From Diplocarpon mali (lineage: Eukaryota > Ascomycota > Leotiomycetes > Helotiales > Drepanopezizaceae), in NCBI GenBank assembly GCA_024741835.1, contig JAENRP010000013.1, positions 124,001 to 188,000 on the forward strand: a DNA stretch of 64,000 bases. The letters run 5' to 3'. The notes beneath the pieces are model-generated. The model made no database searches and was not told where the DNA came from. It worked only from the letters and a program-made list of their open reading frames with translations. Positions 48,273 to 57,762 of the stretch are shown here, one piece after another (the first letter of the stretch is position 1; the number at the start of each line of letters is the position of its first letter). Position numbers and translations under genes: made by a program.

Positions 48273-49525
48273 TAAATAATATACAATTCTAGGCCGTGCA
48301 TACTAGATACTTGGCAATGCTGCTTTTACAATTTCCTTAATATTTTATATGGCCTCCTTCTGCTGCGATCATAGCTTTATATTTCTCTAGCATTTCCTTA
48401 ATTAATTCTCTAATCCTTTTAATTATTATCGATTCTTATGCTTCTTTTATAGCTTTATATAGTCTCTTATAAGATCGATAAACCTTTGGATATTTACCCT
48501 TGATATAATCTTTCATTTTATCTTATACTATCTCGATTGGGTTTAAATTAGGAGAATTCGCAGGCTAAAAGATAGGGGTAATCCTAATTGCTTTAAATAC
48601 TGATTGAGTATATTTAAAAGTATACCCTTTTGCATTATCTTATTAGAATTCAAGCTTAGGATATTACTATAGAATCTCTTAAACCTTTAAGATAATAATT
48701 CTAAAGTACAAACCTTTATTTATTGTTTCCTAATCCTTTTCCTAGAATAACCCTTAATGCTAACTGTATTTCCCTAATATTATTCTTTAAAATATCTATC
48801 CAATCTTCCTTTAATATTAATCCTTAATATAATCAAGGTGATATTCTTCTTAAGACCCGATTTCTTATATAATCTATTCCTTTATATATTTCCTAAGATT
48901 AACCTACGTTTTATTACTCTATAAGACTGAAAACTATTACTCTTTAGTCCAATCCTTATACTCAATAGCCTATTGAAGTCGAGAGATCTAATTCGTATAC
49001 GTAAGGACTGGTTTTCGATAAGCAATTCGTCGAACGAAGCCTTCCTTCTTAAAAGCTATACGAATAGTATAGAAGCCGACGTTCTAATAAAGAATCGAAG
49101 GAATATCAGCCTAAGGAGTACGTCGATTTACTCTTAAGGCTATAACCTATTAAATAAGGTATTTTTATTATAAAGTATTTAAATGAGCTTTATAGCCTTA
49201 AAGATGATATTAAGGAGTCAATCGAGTCTATAGAGCATACTAAACTTAATATCAAGTAAAGTTTAATTAAAGGGCGATCTGATCTTAAGTCCAACTGGCA
49301 TTAAAATAAAGAGTCTAATAGCGTACTCGTTTGTTATAAGAGGTCTATTTTATAAGTGTCTTTAGAGTCGGTATACTAAGTAAAGAATCCATATTAAAAG
49401 CGTTGATTTTCAGTATAAAAAGCGGCAAATCGTTATAGATAAATCATTAGCTATACCTCTTGTATATAAGCCCTATTAATAGAAACCGGTAGAATTACGC
49501 ATAGACAGCACTTGTATATTATTTC
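48273..49525 (-). mobile_element. RIP-degraded Tc1/mariner (DD34E) transposon relic
   Basis: An AT-rich 1.25-kb island is bounded by an inverted AAATAATATACAA (48273-48285 and, inverted, 49513-49525). On the minus strand a decayed transposase is readable. A DNA motif (second catalytic Asp, codon 48637-48639) is followed in one frame by RITPIF, a stop where Trp is usual, and NSPNLNPIE, with Glu at 48532-48534. Exactly 34 residues separate Asp and Glu, the DD34E signature of the Tc1 group. The following IV-stop-DKMKDYIKGKYPK again has a stop in place of Trp. Trp-to-stop changes and high AT are typical of repeat-induced point mutation. It is inactive as seen. Confidence 0.85.
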
Positions 49526-49979
49526 GGGCATATACTAAGTACACGGTGCAGTGGAATGAGGTGAGGTGAGGTGAGGTAAGGAAAGGGGAGCGAAGTGGGC
49601 TAAGAGGGATAGGCTCCCCCACTCCCCTTCGTCATCTCGAGAGATGGAGAGGGAAAAAAAAAGGGGTCTGGCGCCGGCTGGTTGGATGGCCTTGAGGAGT
49701 CGGTGAAGCTGAAGGACCCTTCTTGGCAGGGGAAGGTTAAGAGGGTGAGCGAGGGAGAGGGGAGATCGCACTCGCTTGAGGGGATCATGGCCCGCGATTC
49801 TATGCTGGTTTTGCCGGTGGTTGTTCTTTGACTTGCCAGAAAAAGAAGAAGAGACGACAGCAGAGAAGAACGGGCTGATGAGGCCAGCGGAGAGAGCAGA
49901 TCGAATCCCACCGCAGGAGCAGATGTCTCCCATCTCCGACGTGGCTGATCGGTGTTTGGCCGCGCCGAATTCTGGGAGG

Positions 49980-50130
49980 GCTGTTTGATTTGGCTGTTTT
50001 ATTCGGCTGTTTATTCTGCTGTTTACTTGGTTGTTTTTTTCGGCTGCTGATTGGGCTGTTTTGCTCGGCCATCTGATTTTGCTATTTAATTCTACGGTTT
50101 TATCCTGCTGTTTTATTCGGTTGTTTCCAT
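49980..50130 (+). repeat. Degenerate minisatellite with GCTGTTT units
   Basis: Units of the form (T/C)GGCTGTTT(T/A)(T/G)TTCGG recur about ten times with substitutions over 150 bp. Repeated stop-free stretches in one frame result from this repeat. Confidence 0.65.
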
Positions 50131-50598
50131 CCCTGTTTTCCCCTCGATCCCCTGTCCGCCAAACACGAGCAGATCCGCAAAGCATCGCCGGCATCTCGGT
50201 CCCACGCGTTTTGATGCTCCCAAGACCAGGGATCCCAGCGGGACCCGCGGCCTCGCAGGACTCTCTATATAAACGGGCCTCTCTGCGCCACGGCCCTCTC
50301 CTATCGCATTCCCAGCAGCCGTCCCATCGCCGTCGCAAACCTCAAACCGGGAGCGGATCTCGCAAACCGCACGTCCCAGGAGAGACCCTGCGCTCGCTCG
50401 CTCGCTCGCCCCGTTACCGTCGCCTTGTGCTGATCTGCTTGTATGATGTAGATGCCGGTCGATCGCAGCCGCTCGTCCGGTCTCGGCAGATCCCCGGCGG
50501 GCCCAGCGGGAATCCGCCGCAGCGACGTGGGTTCCCGCGACGTTCGTCATTTCACGCATCCATTCGTGCTGGATCGTCGGCCCACTCTGCTTTGCTCG

Positions 50599-50700
50599 AC
50601 TCGACTCGACTCGACTCGACTCGGACTTCACTCCAATCCGCTCCACTCCGCTCCACTCCACTCCACTCCACTCCACTCCACTCCGCTCCACTCCGCTCCA
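50599..50700 (+). repeat. Adjacent (GACTC)n and (CCACT/CCGCT)n microsatellites
   Basis: Roughly five GACTC units are followed after a short gap by about twelve CCACT or CCGCT units. These explain the odd Ser/Pro/His-rich frames around them. Confidence 0.85.
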
Positions 50701-51716
50701 CCTCACCCCACCTCCAGCGCTGGACCCCTCATCGATTCTCGCTTCTCCCCTCGCCTCATTGTTTACTCCCCATACCACTCTGTACGACAGAGACACACGC
50801 CATACAGACCCCATCACCACCACCACCAGGCCCCATCCCCTCCCCACCGGACGCCCTGATCGAGCTCCCCCAAGGCACCCAGTCGAGAGGGCTATCCGCC
50901 CCCGGACCCCCTCCCCGGCTCGCTCGTCCAAAGTCTAAGCTCCGCCTGGCCTTGGCCCGCCCGCTTTTCAGACTGCGTCGGGTTAGGGGTCCTCGCCTTC
51001 GGCGTCTTCTTCTGCGACGTTTCAGGCGGCTGCTTTTTATAGGCAGAGCGATGGATGACCGTCGCTCCTCGCTGCTGACGCTGGAGCAGGGAGTGTGCAG
51101 GGCAGGGTGGGGACGGGCGAGAGAGAAGAAGGGCATGGTCGTGGTGGATCCAGACGATACGGCCTGCGAGGTGAGAGGGATGCGAGCGAGCGAGCGAGAC
51201 TGCCGCCTTTTCCTGGGGGGGAGCTGGATCCGGCTTTCTCTGACCGACCTCTGACAGCGCTTTCTTTTGACTTTTTTGGCACACGCTGGAGTCCTACTCG
51301 GGTTCGCCCCCCCCCCCTGCGGTTTTATCTGAAGGAAGAGAGAATTGATTGATGCAAAGAAATTCCCGCGCCGGGCGGACGGCATGTGAAGGTGGGGGGC
51401 AGGGTGCTGCCTGAGGTGAGGAGACGAGTCAATATATACGTGAGGGCCCCGGTGCTGTTCTTCCTCTGCATCTCCTCCATCCAAACCTGCCTGCTTCTGC
51501 TTGTCTGTGAAGCTGCCGCGCCTTGGAGAGTTGCCCTTGATCTTGCTGGCTTCTGGCTGTTGTGGGCCATCTCATCCTCTCGTCCGATCCCACCGACCCG
51601 GGCTGTGGTCCCCCGCTGCCGACGCCTCCCAGCAGAAGCCGTCCGCCTGTCGCGGCCAGTCTCTCCCCGACCTTCGCACCCGCAGATCCTCGCCCGACTC
51701 GTCCCCCGCCGCCACC

Positions 51717-53219
51717 ATGCCGGCCTTTGACGACCCCGTCGAGACGGCGACCAGCCCTCACAGCGCCGGCGACGCGCCACGCGCCCACGCGCCCAAGATG
51801 GTCGGCCACGGCGCCCAGAAGTACGCCCACACCCTCTCGGCCCCGGGCGACGAGGCGGCGGTCGCGGTCGGCAGCGGCACCGCCAAGACCATCGAAGTCC
51901 CGGCCTCCCGCTCCGCCGTGGCCGAGGCGGAGGCGCTGATGCACCCGCTGAGCATCGAGCCGTCGCAGGCGGAGCGCCGCTCCTCCCGGAACAGCTTCGG
52001 CGTCTCCATCCCGATCCCCCGCTCCAAGCGCCAGTCCCGCCTCTCCTCCGTCTCCCGCCCCGCCCGCCCCGGCTCCGCCGCCGCCCGCCCCTCCCGCGAC
52101 ATCCTCTCCAGCCAGCTGCAGGACATGGCCTCCGCCAAGACGGCCGCGGCCAAGAACATGGCCTTCGCCTTCGACATCGACGGCGTGCTCGTCCACGGCG
52201 ACCGCCTCATCCCCGAGGGCCGGCGCGCGCTCGAGATCCTCAACGGCGACAACGAGCTGGGCATCAAGATCCCCCACATCTTCCTCACCAACGGCAGCGG
52301 CAAGCCCGAGGCGGCGCGCTGCGCCCAGCTCTCCCAGATCCTGCACAACCCCGTGTCGACGGAGCAGTTCATCCAGTCGCACACGCCCATGTCGGCGCTG
52401 GCCGAGTACTACGACACCGTGCTGGTCGTCGGCGGCGAGAACTACCAGTGCCGCGAGGTCGCCCAGCTGTACGGCTTCAAGGACATCGTCGTGCCCAACG
52501 ACATCTACGCCAGCCAGGCCACCATCGCCCCCCTGCGCGAGCACTTCACCGCCGAGCAGCGCGCGACCTCGTCGCCGCGGGACTTCAGCAAGGTGCGCAT
52601 CAACGCCATCCTCGTCTTCTCCGACTCGCGCGACTACGCGACCGACCTCCAGATCATCATGGACCTGCTGCAGTCCGACCGCGGCATGCTGGGCACGCAC
52701 TCGCCCGACCCGACGAAGCAGAGCATCCCCATCTACTTCTCGCAGGGCGACCTGCTGTGCCCGACCGAGCACCCGTCGCCGCGCATGTCGCAGGGCACGT
52801 TCCGCATCGCGCTCGAGGCCATCTACAAGGCCGTGACGGGCCACGAGCTCGAGCGCGTCGTCTACGGCAAGCCCGAGCTGGCCACGTACAAGTACGCCGA
52901 CGAGATCATGACCTCGTGGATGGACACCATCCACGGCGAGGAGCGGCTGCCGCAGAACGTCTACATGATCGGCGACAACCCGCAGAGCGACATCATCGGC
53001 GGCAACGTCTACGGCTGGAACACGTGCCTGGTGCGCACCGGCGTCTTCCAGGGCGGCGCCAACGACGAGAAGAACCCGGCCAACTTTGGCGTGTTCGCCC
53101 ACGTGCTCGACGCCGTCAAGACGGCGGTGCGCAAGGAGCTCGGCGAGGATTTTGTGTTTGAGTGGCGCGACTCGGTCAACCCCGTGACGGCCGGCCACTC
53201 CATCTCGGCGGTGGAGTGA
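51717..53219 (+). CDS. CECR5-type HAD superfamily hydrolase (YKR070W-like)
   Basis: An intronless gene of 500 aa; the ATG at 51717 has an ideal GCCACC context. Residues 1-145 are disordered with basic Ser/Arg stretches (RSKRQSRLSSVSRPARP). The catalytic domain begins AFAFDIDGVLVHGD (nucleophile Asp153 and acid Asp155), continues IFLTNGSGKPEAARCAQLS, and closes with the fourth HAD motif MIGDNPQSDIIGGNVYGW near residue 420. The order and LVFSDSRDYATDLQIIMDLL match the TIGR01456/CECR5 subfamily, thought to be mitochondrial phosphatases of unknown substrate. The third codon position is almost always C or G, far above that of the neighbouring DUF1765 and zinc-finger genes. Confidence 0.92.
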   Translation: MPAFDDPVETATSPHSAGDAPRAHAPKMVGHGAQKYAHTLSAPGDEAAVAVGSGTAKTIEVPASRSAVAEAEALMHPLSIEPSQAERRSSRNSFGVSIPIPRSKRQSRLSSVSRPARPGSAAARPSRDILSSQLQDMASAKTAAAKNMAFAFDIDGVLVHGDRLIPEGRRALEILNGDNELGIKIPHIFLTNGSGKPEAARCAQLSQILHNPVSTEQFIQSHTPMSALAEYYDTVLVVGGENYQCREVAQLYGFKDIVVPNDIYASQATIAPLREHFTAEQRATSSPRDFSKVRINAILVFSDSRDYATDLQIIMDLLQSDRGMLGTHSPDPTKQSIPIYFSQGDLLCPTEHPSPRMSQGTFRIALEAIYKAVTGHELERVVYGKPELATYKYADEIMTSWMDTIHGEERLPQNVYMIGDNPQSDIIGGNVYGWNTCLVRTGVFQGGANDEKNPANFGVFAHVLDAVKTAVRKELGEDFVFEWRDSVNPVTAGHSISAVE

Positions 53220-54343
53220 GGCGGGGAGGCCTGCGCCCCCCCGGAGACGAATTCCCTTGGTGTTTTTTTTTTTTTTTATATGTTTTGGGAGGGGATCTCC
53301 TGCGTTACCGGGCATCTCACCGATGGACGCCACGGCCCCGGAGAGGGAGAGGGAGAGGTAACAGACATGGAGATATAGAGCTAGATTAGACGGCCTGGCG
53401 TTACGTTGGCATAGAATTTCCACCCCATCCGCCTTCCCGCTTGACAGCTCCCGACCCGCCCCCGGACTCTTCCGTCCGAGTCTCTCCTTTGCCGTGACGA
53501 GATGTGATTCGGGCCCGTCGGGGTGGACGAGGAGAAGCCTTTGCGCCGTCGCTGCGTTGCCGAATTCTCTCCAGGGGTGTTGGTACGTCCTTGGGTGTAT
53601 GTGTATATGTAGATGTGTCGAGGAACAAAAAGGAACCCCAAATAGAGAGTATTCCAGACGTGGGATTTGTAAGGGGGGTGTTCTCGGATGTGTTTTGGTG
53701 GGAGAGGAGGCTTCGCGGGTATTCTGACTGTTGGTACGCAGATTACGGGAGAATGCTCCCCCTATTCCTAGGATCATCCTGTATTAGCATCTCATATGAA
53801 GTCGGGCAGGTTTTCCAAGGACCTCGGAGGGTTTCGCAGACAAAGGGCCTTGGCGAGTATAGCAGTCATAGGGTTAGAGGAGTATAGCAGTCATAGGCTT
53901 AGAGTATAAGAGGGGAGGGGATTCAAAGGTATCAAGGTATATCGGTCCGATGTAAAAGGGAAGACAGATTGAAATACGTAGAACTTGACTTTCTTATTCT
54001 ACTTCGTTTCACGTGAACTATCGATACCGGTACGGAACCTCCACTGAATTACCGTCAGCGGGTGAGTGCGTGGGTGCGAAGAGGATGCCCAGCTCGGCTG
54101 CGGAGTCCACGTGACCTCGCCGTCTCTCGAAGCCCAGGTCGGTCTCAGTTCACATCTGGCTCCAACACCACGAAACCATCACACACACCGTCTCCCTCGC
54201 CCGCATCACGATTCACCTCCCAATTGCCTTCGCGGCCCTGATCCCGATCCAGATCCCGATTGCGCCCCCGCCCCCGCGGCTGCGCAGCACAGCGCCGCAC
54301 AATACCTGGCACCGAGGCGCCGACGTCCCCATCTTCCCCAGAC
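53220..54343. other. Intergenic region
   Basis: This is the 3' flank of the HAD gene (T run at 53,264-53,278) and the upstream region of the DUS4 gene. A short direct repeat, AGTATAGCAGTCATAG, occurs at 53,858-53,873 and 53,881-53,896. Confidence 0.55.
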
Positions 54344-56775
54344 ATGAACGCGCCGCCCCCTCGCGAGCGCGACGGCACGCCTGCCAACGCCCCAGTCGAC
54401 CCGCCGCCCCTCGCTCCTCGACTCACGAGGGAGTTCGGGCCAGCGAGCGTGAGCCCGACCGCGCGCCCAGGCCTGCATGTCCAGTATCTGCCCCCTGCCC
54501 TGCCCTGCCCTGCCGTCTTCCTCGTTGCCTGCGATCCCTCGGCTCGTGCTTTGGGTGCAGTTCTGAGGACGACGGGTGGAGAGAGGACAAGTCGTGGAGA
54601 GAGGGCGGGCGGAGATCGTCCGGCTAACGCGGCCGTAGTCCAGTGACATTATTTGATGCCGCGAGGGCAGAAGGGAGGCCGCTGTGTGCGGCTGCGCCCA
54701 TGGTGAGGTACAGCAAGGTGAGCGAAGAGCGTCCATCCTCTCGTTCCCCCTCTTTTGGTTTCCTGGGTGGGATCGCGGGTTGCGGGGCGGAAATGAAGTA
54801 AAGGAGAGGGGGGGCAAAGGAGAAAGAGTCTAGAAGTCAGGCAGTGGTGAGTGTTGATAGCAGCGATGTTTCTCCCTGGGGGGAACACGGGTCTGGTCTG
54901 GCTATCGAGGGGTAGACTGACGGATATGGTGCACAGTTGGCATTCAGAGAGACGGTGGCGAGGTTCGGGGCGGATCTTGTCTGGACGCCTATGGCAAGTA
55001 TCTGCACTCTTCTTGTTGTTCCTAGTCTCTCTTCCCTGCTGATTTCTTACTGCCCTCGGCTTGGCTTCCGTTCTGTGCGCTTCTCTTCTCTTGCCTGGAT
55101 CAGATCGTGCAACTGTTTTCAAAAGGGTGCTTTCTACTTTCTCCGGGATGGGGTATGCGACCGTGTTCAAAAATCGACTTATGTCCTCTTGATTTCCCTT
55201 CGCACATTCCCCAGACGGCGTCCTGGTCTCAAGGTCCCGGTTTCGCAGCCGGAGAGCCGGAGAAAGGCTGAGAAAGAGCCGGTCCATGACCAACACGTCT
55301 GAATTGAAAGCAAGCATGGTGATATGTTAAGCATAACAGGATCGAGAAGAGGAAGAGGACTGATGATCGTGAGCAGATCCTCGCAAAGGAGTTTAACAGG
55401 AGTTCGTTTGCAAGAGATAGCGGTGCGTCGTTTCTCTTCTCTCCTTGCTCGTGGAATTTGTGGATACGCTGAGGAACTGTTCGTGTTCGTTTTTCTGCAC
55501 TTTCTTTCTCTCTCAACTAGCGGCTCGATGCCTCCCCATATTCTCTACCAGCCTGCAAGGAAGACTGCTACATCTAAGATTCTGATCTCAGATCGCAGAG
55601 TCCCTGTCATGTTGTTTTACAAGGAAGACATCATACGTGGTAGCACCTCGCTTCTTGTGTTTACTCTTCCCACATCTTTCCAAGTCTGCCTCGCATTCTC
55701 CCCTTTCTCTAATCGAACACTGCTGCAATCCCAACTCTCAGTCCCCATACCACCATCCGAATTCTCGTCCCGAGTCAAGCCGACTAATCCCCCATGAGAT
55801 TTCACGCTCTCCCCCTCACCAACCCCTACGATCGCCCAGCTAGGCGTCAACTCCCCCCTCGAGATATACCGGTCTACGCTCATGCTCGCACCGTACGTCA
55901 ACGGGATTGATATCAACTGTGGATGCCCGCAATCGTGGGCCTGGTATGTCGAATTTCCCGCCTGGTCTCTCGGCCTCTCCGACTCTGCCCCTGCAAGCGA
56001 GGGAAGATTTTAACAACCCACCAGCGCAGAGACACTCGGCGCAGCCTTGATGCACCGCCCCGAGCTCGTCTGCAAAATGATCAGCTCTGCCAAATCTGCC
56101 CTCCTCTCTCTCGGGTTGCGGCACATGAAAAGCATCAGCGTTAAGATTCGCATACACAAGAACATCCAACAGACCCTCGACTTCGTGCGGCTGGTCGAAG
56201 ACGCAGGCGTGGATTTCATCACGGTGCATGGACGCATGCGTAGCACACCATCCAGCCAACCGGTCAACCTCGACGCCATCCGCAGAGTCAAAGAGCGGGC
56301 GAGGGTCCCGGTGCTCGCCAACGGGGATGTATTCACGAGAGCTGATGTGCACAGGATTGTGAGGGAGACGGGGGCGGATGGTGTTATGAGCGCGAGGGGT
56401 CTCTTGGAGGAGCCGGGGTTCTTCTCGGCGCCACCAGTCCAAGTTGCTCTCCCCAAAACATGTCCGCGACAACCCACGGCCGCGCAAGCCAGTCCCGGCA
56501 TCGCAGACCCTGGCGCTCATACCGAGACCTCCTCCGCTGCACACAGCCCGAGAGATCATCGCTGGGCAGTGCTCACGTACTTCCTCAACGCCGTGATCCG
56601 CGCCCCTATCCCTTTCAAACTCGTCGTGCATCATCTCAGCGAGATGGGAGGCAGCGACCGCGAGAGAAAGGGCGCCTTGTTCACCAAGGAACAGAAGAAG
56701 GGGCTGATGGGATGCAAGAGCATGCTAGAGTTGCTGGATTGGGTTGACGGCGTGGGCGAGGTTGAGCGGCTGTGA
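54344..56775 (+). CDS. dus4: tRNA-dihydrouridine synthase, DUS4 type
   Basis: Six exons (54344-54483, 54639-54717, 54937-54993, 55377-55422, 55799-55943, 56025-56775) sum to 405 codons plus stop. They spell the family in order: HPVTLFDAARAEGRPL, CAAAPMVRYSK, LAFRETVARFGADLVWTPM, ILAKEFNRSSFARDS, then an APYVNGIDINCGCPQSWAC block with the active-site Cys, and AETLGAALM. The last exon carries SVKIRIHKN, VDFITVHGRMRS, VLANGDVF and GLMSARG-like GVMSARGLLEEP, which bind FMN and tRNA. The end has PFKLVVHHLSEM. DUS4 reduces uridines 20a/20b of tRNA D-loops. The third intron starts GCAAGT, a GC-AG intron, because no GT donor keeps frame. Exon 1 is the least certain. A low-identity stretch (about 56430-56570) may hide a further intron. 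Confidence 0.88.
54994..55376 (+). other. GC-AG intron in the DUS4 gene
   Basis: The exon ends ACGCCTATG and is followed by GCAAGT, the standard donor of GC-AG introns. The acceptor is GTGAGCAG before ATCCTCGCAAAG. Joining these restores TPM-ILAKEF, a conserved DUS block, in phase 0. At 383 nt it is also long for this window. Confidence 0.72.
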
Positions 56776-57762
56776 TTCTGCAGGGGGATCGGAGATACGG
56801 GGGAATGGGTAGAGGGAGAGAATTGAGCATCCCGGCCTTGGAAGTATACTTCTCGAGGTAGGTGGTAGGTGGGTGGCTAGGTAGCTAGGTAGTATCGATT
56901 TGCGTCTCCGCCTTGTGCAAAGCACCTGATATAACCTCCTAGGGGATACGTATGCTAAGCTAAGGACTAACCTATCAAGTACAAAGTAGCACAACGCCAA
57001 ACCTACCAGAGGCAAAAGAACTCGTACGCGTCCTAAATTCTGGTTCCCGTACTCCTGTACTCCTGTACTCCTGTACTCCTGTAGCCCCACAAAACCCTGC
57101 TAAAAAGCACTCCAAGCGTACTCACACGACCCTCTACGCCGTCCTTTCTACTAGATGACAGAGACTCGGAGCCGCAACAGGTATCAGGAGAGGAGCCCCG
57201 GCCTTGGAGGACTCGACGTCCCGCAGTCTCCCACAGGCGAGCCCGGCACGGTCGTCTCGAGACCCGCTGGTGATGTTCGGCCCGGATCCGCCAGCTCGGC
57301 TGCCTTCTCTGCGCGCCGCCGACATGCGCTCCGCCTCTTCGCGCGACTGCTGCCTTCGCCGCGGGCTTCGGACGTTTCTAGCCCTCGAGTTCCGTTCACA
57401 GTCCCAGGCCCGTCGAGATCCAGAAAAGCCTCCATTTTGGACTTGTCTCTATTGATACATTGCGGATTATCGCACACGCCTTCCACGTCATATACGCTTA
57501 GGCACCATTAAGCAGAGGCGACGCCGCCAAAGTGACTCTTCAGACACACCATGTTGAAACGCTAAAAGCAGAAAAGGATATCTCGCACGAGCGAACGAAG
57601 GTAAAACCCGTCCAACCAAACTCCGGCATCCAAGTCTCACCCCGTGAGCTGTGCCATGCCTATTCAACAGAGTAGCAAGATGAGCAATTCGATGCTTGTT
57701 GCCTCTCTTAGCCCATTACCCTGGCTCTTTTGAGCGCAAAAATTGCTGATGCCTATGCCTCT
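56776..57762. other. Intergenic region with a CTCCTGTA tandem repeat
   Basis: No supported gene. Four units of about 9-10 bp (GTACTCCT) occur at about 57,047-57,083. Open frames at 57,155-57,511 on both strands have no motif. Confidence 0.55.

Larger units (their letters stand above)
49526..51716. other. Low-complexity stretch with several tandem repeats
   Basis: It holds degenerate CTGTTTTATTCGG-type repeats at 49,980-50,130, (GACTC)n at 50,599-50,621 and (CCACT/CCGCT)n at 50,641-50,700. Long open frames on both strands arise from base skew and carry no domain. The last 200 bp are the leader of the HAD hydrolase gene. Confidence 0.55.

Noticed and set aside
50031..51254. 407-codon plus-strand frame
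   Set aside because: It is built from microsatellites and GC-rich low-complexity DNA, with no motif and heavy overlap with open frames on the other strand.
51429..53777. 782-codon open frame on the minus strand
   Set aside because: It is the antisense of the HAD hydrolase gene; extreme third-position GC removes stops on the other strand, and the translation is Gly/Ala/Arg/Val-rich without domains.
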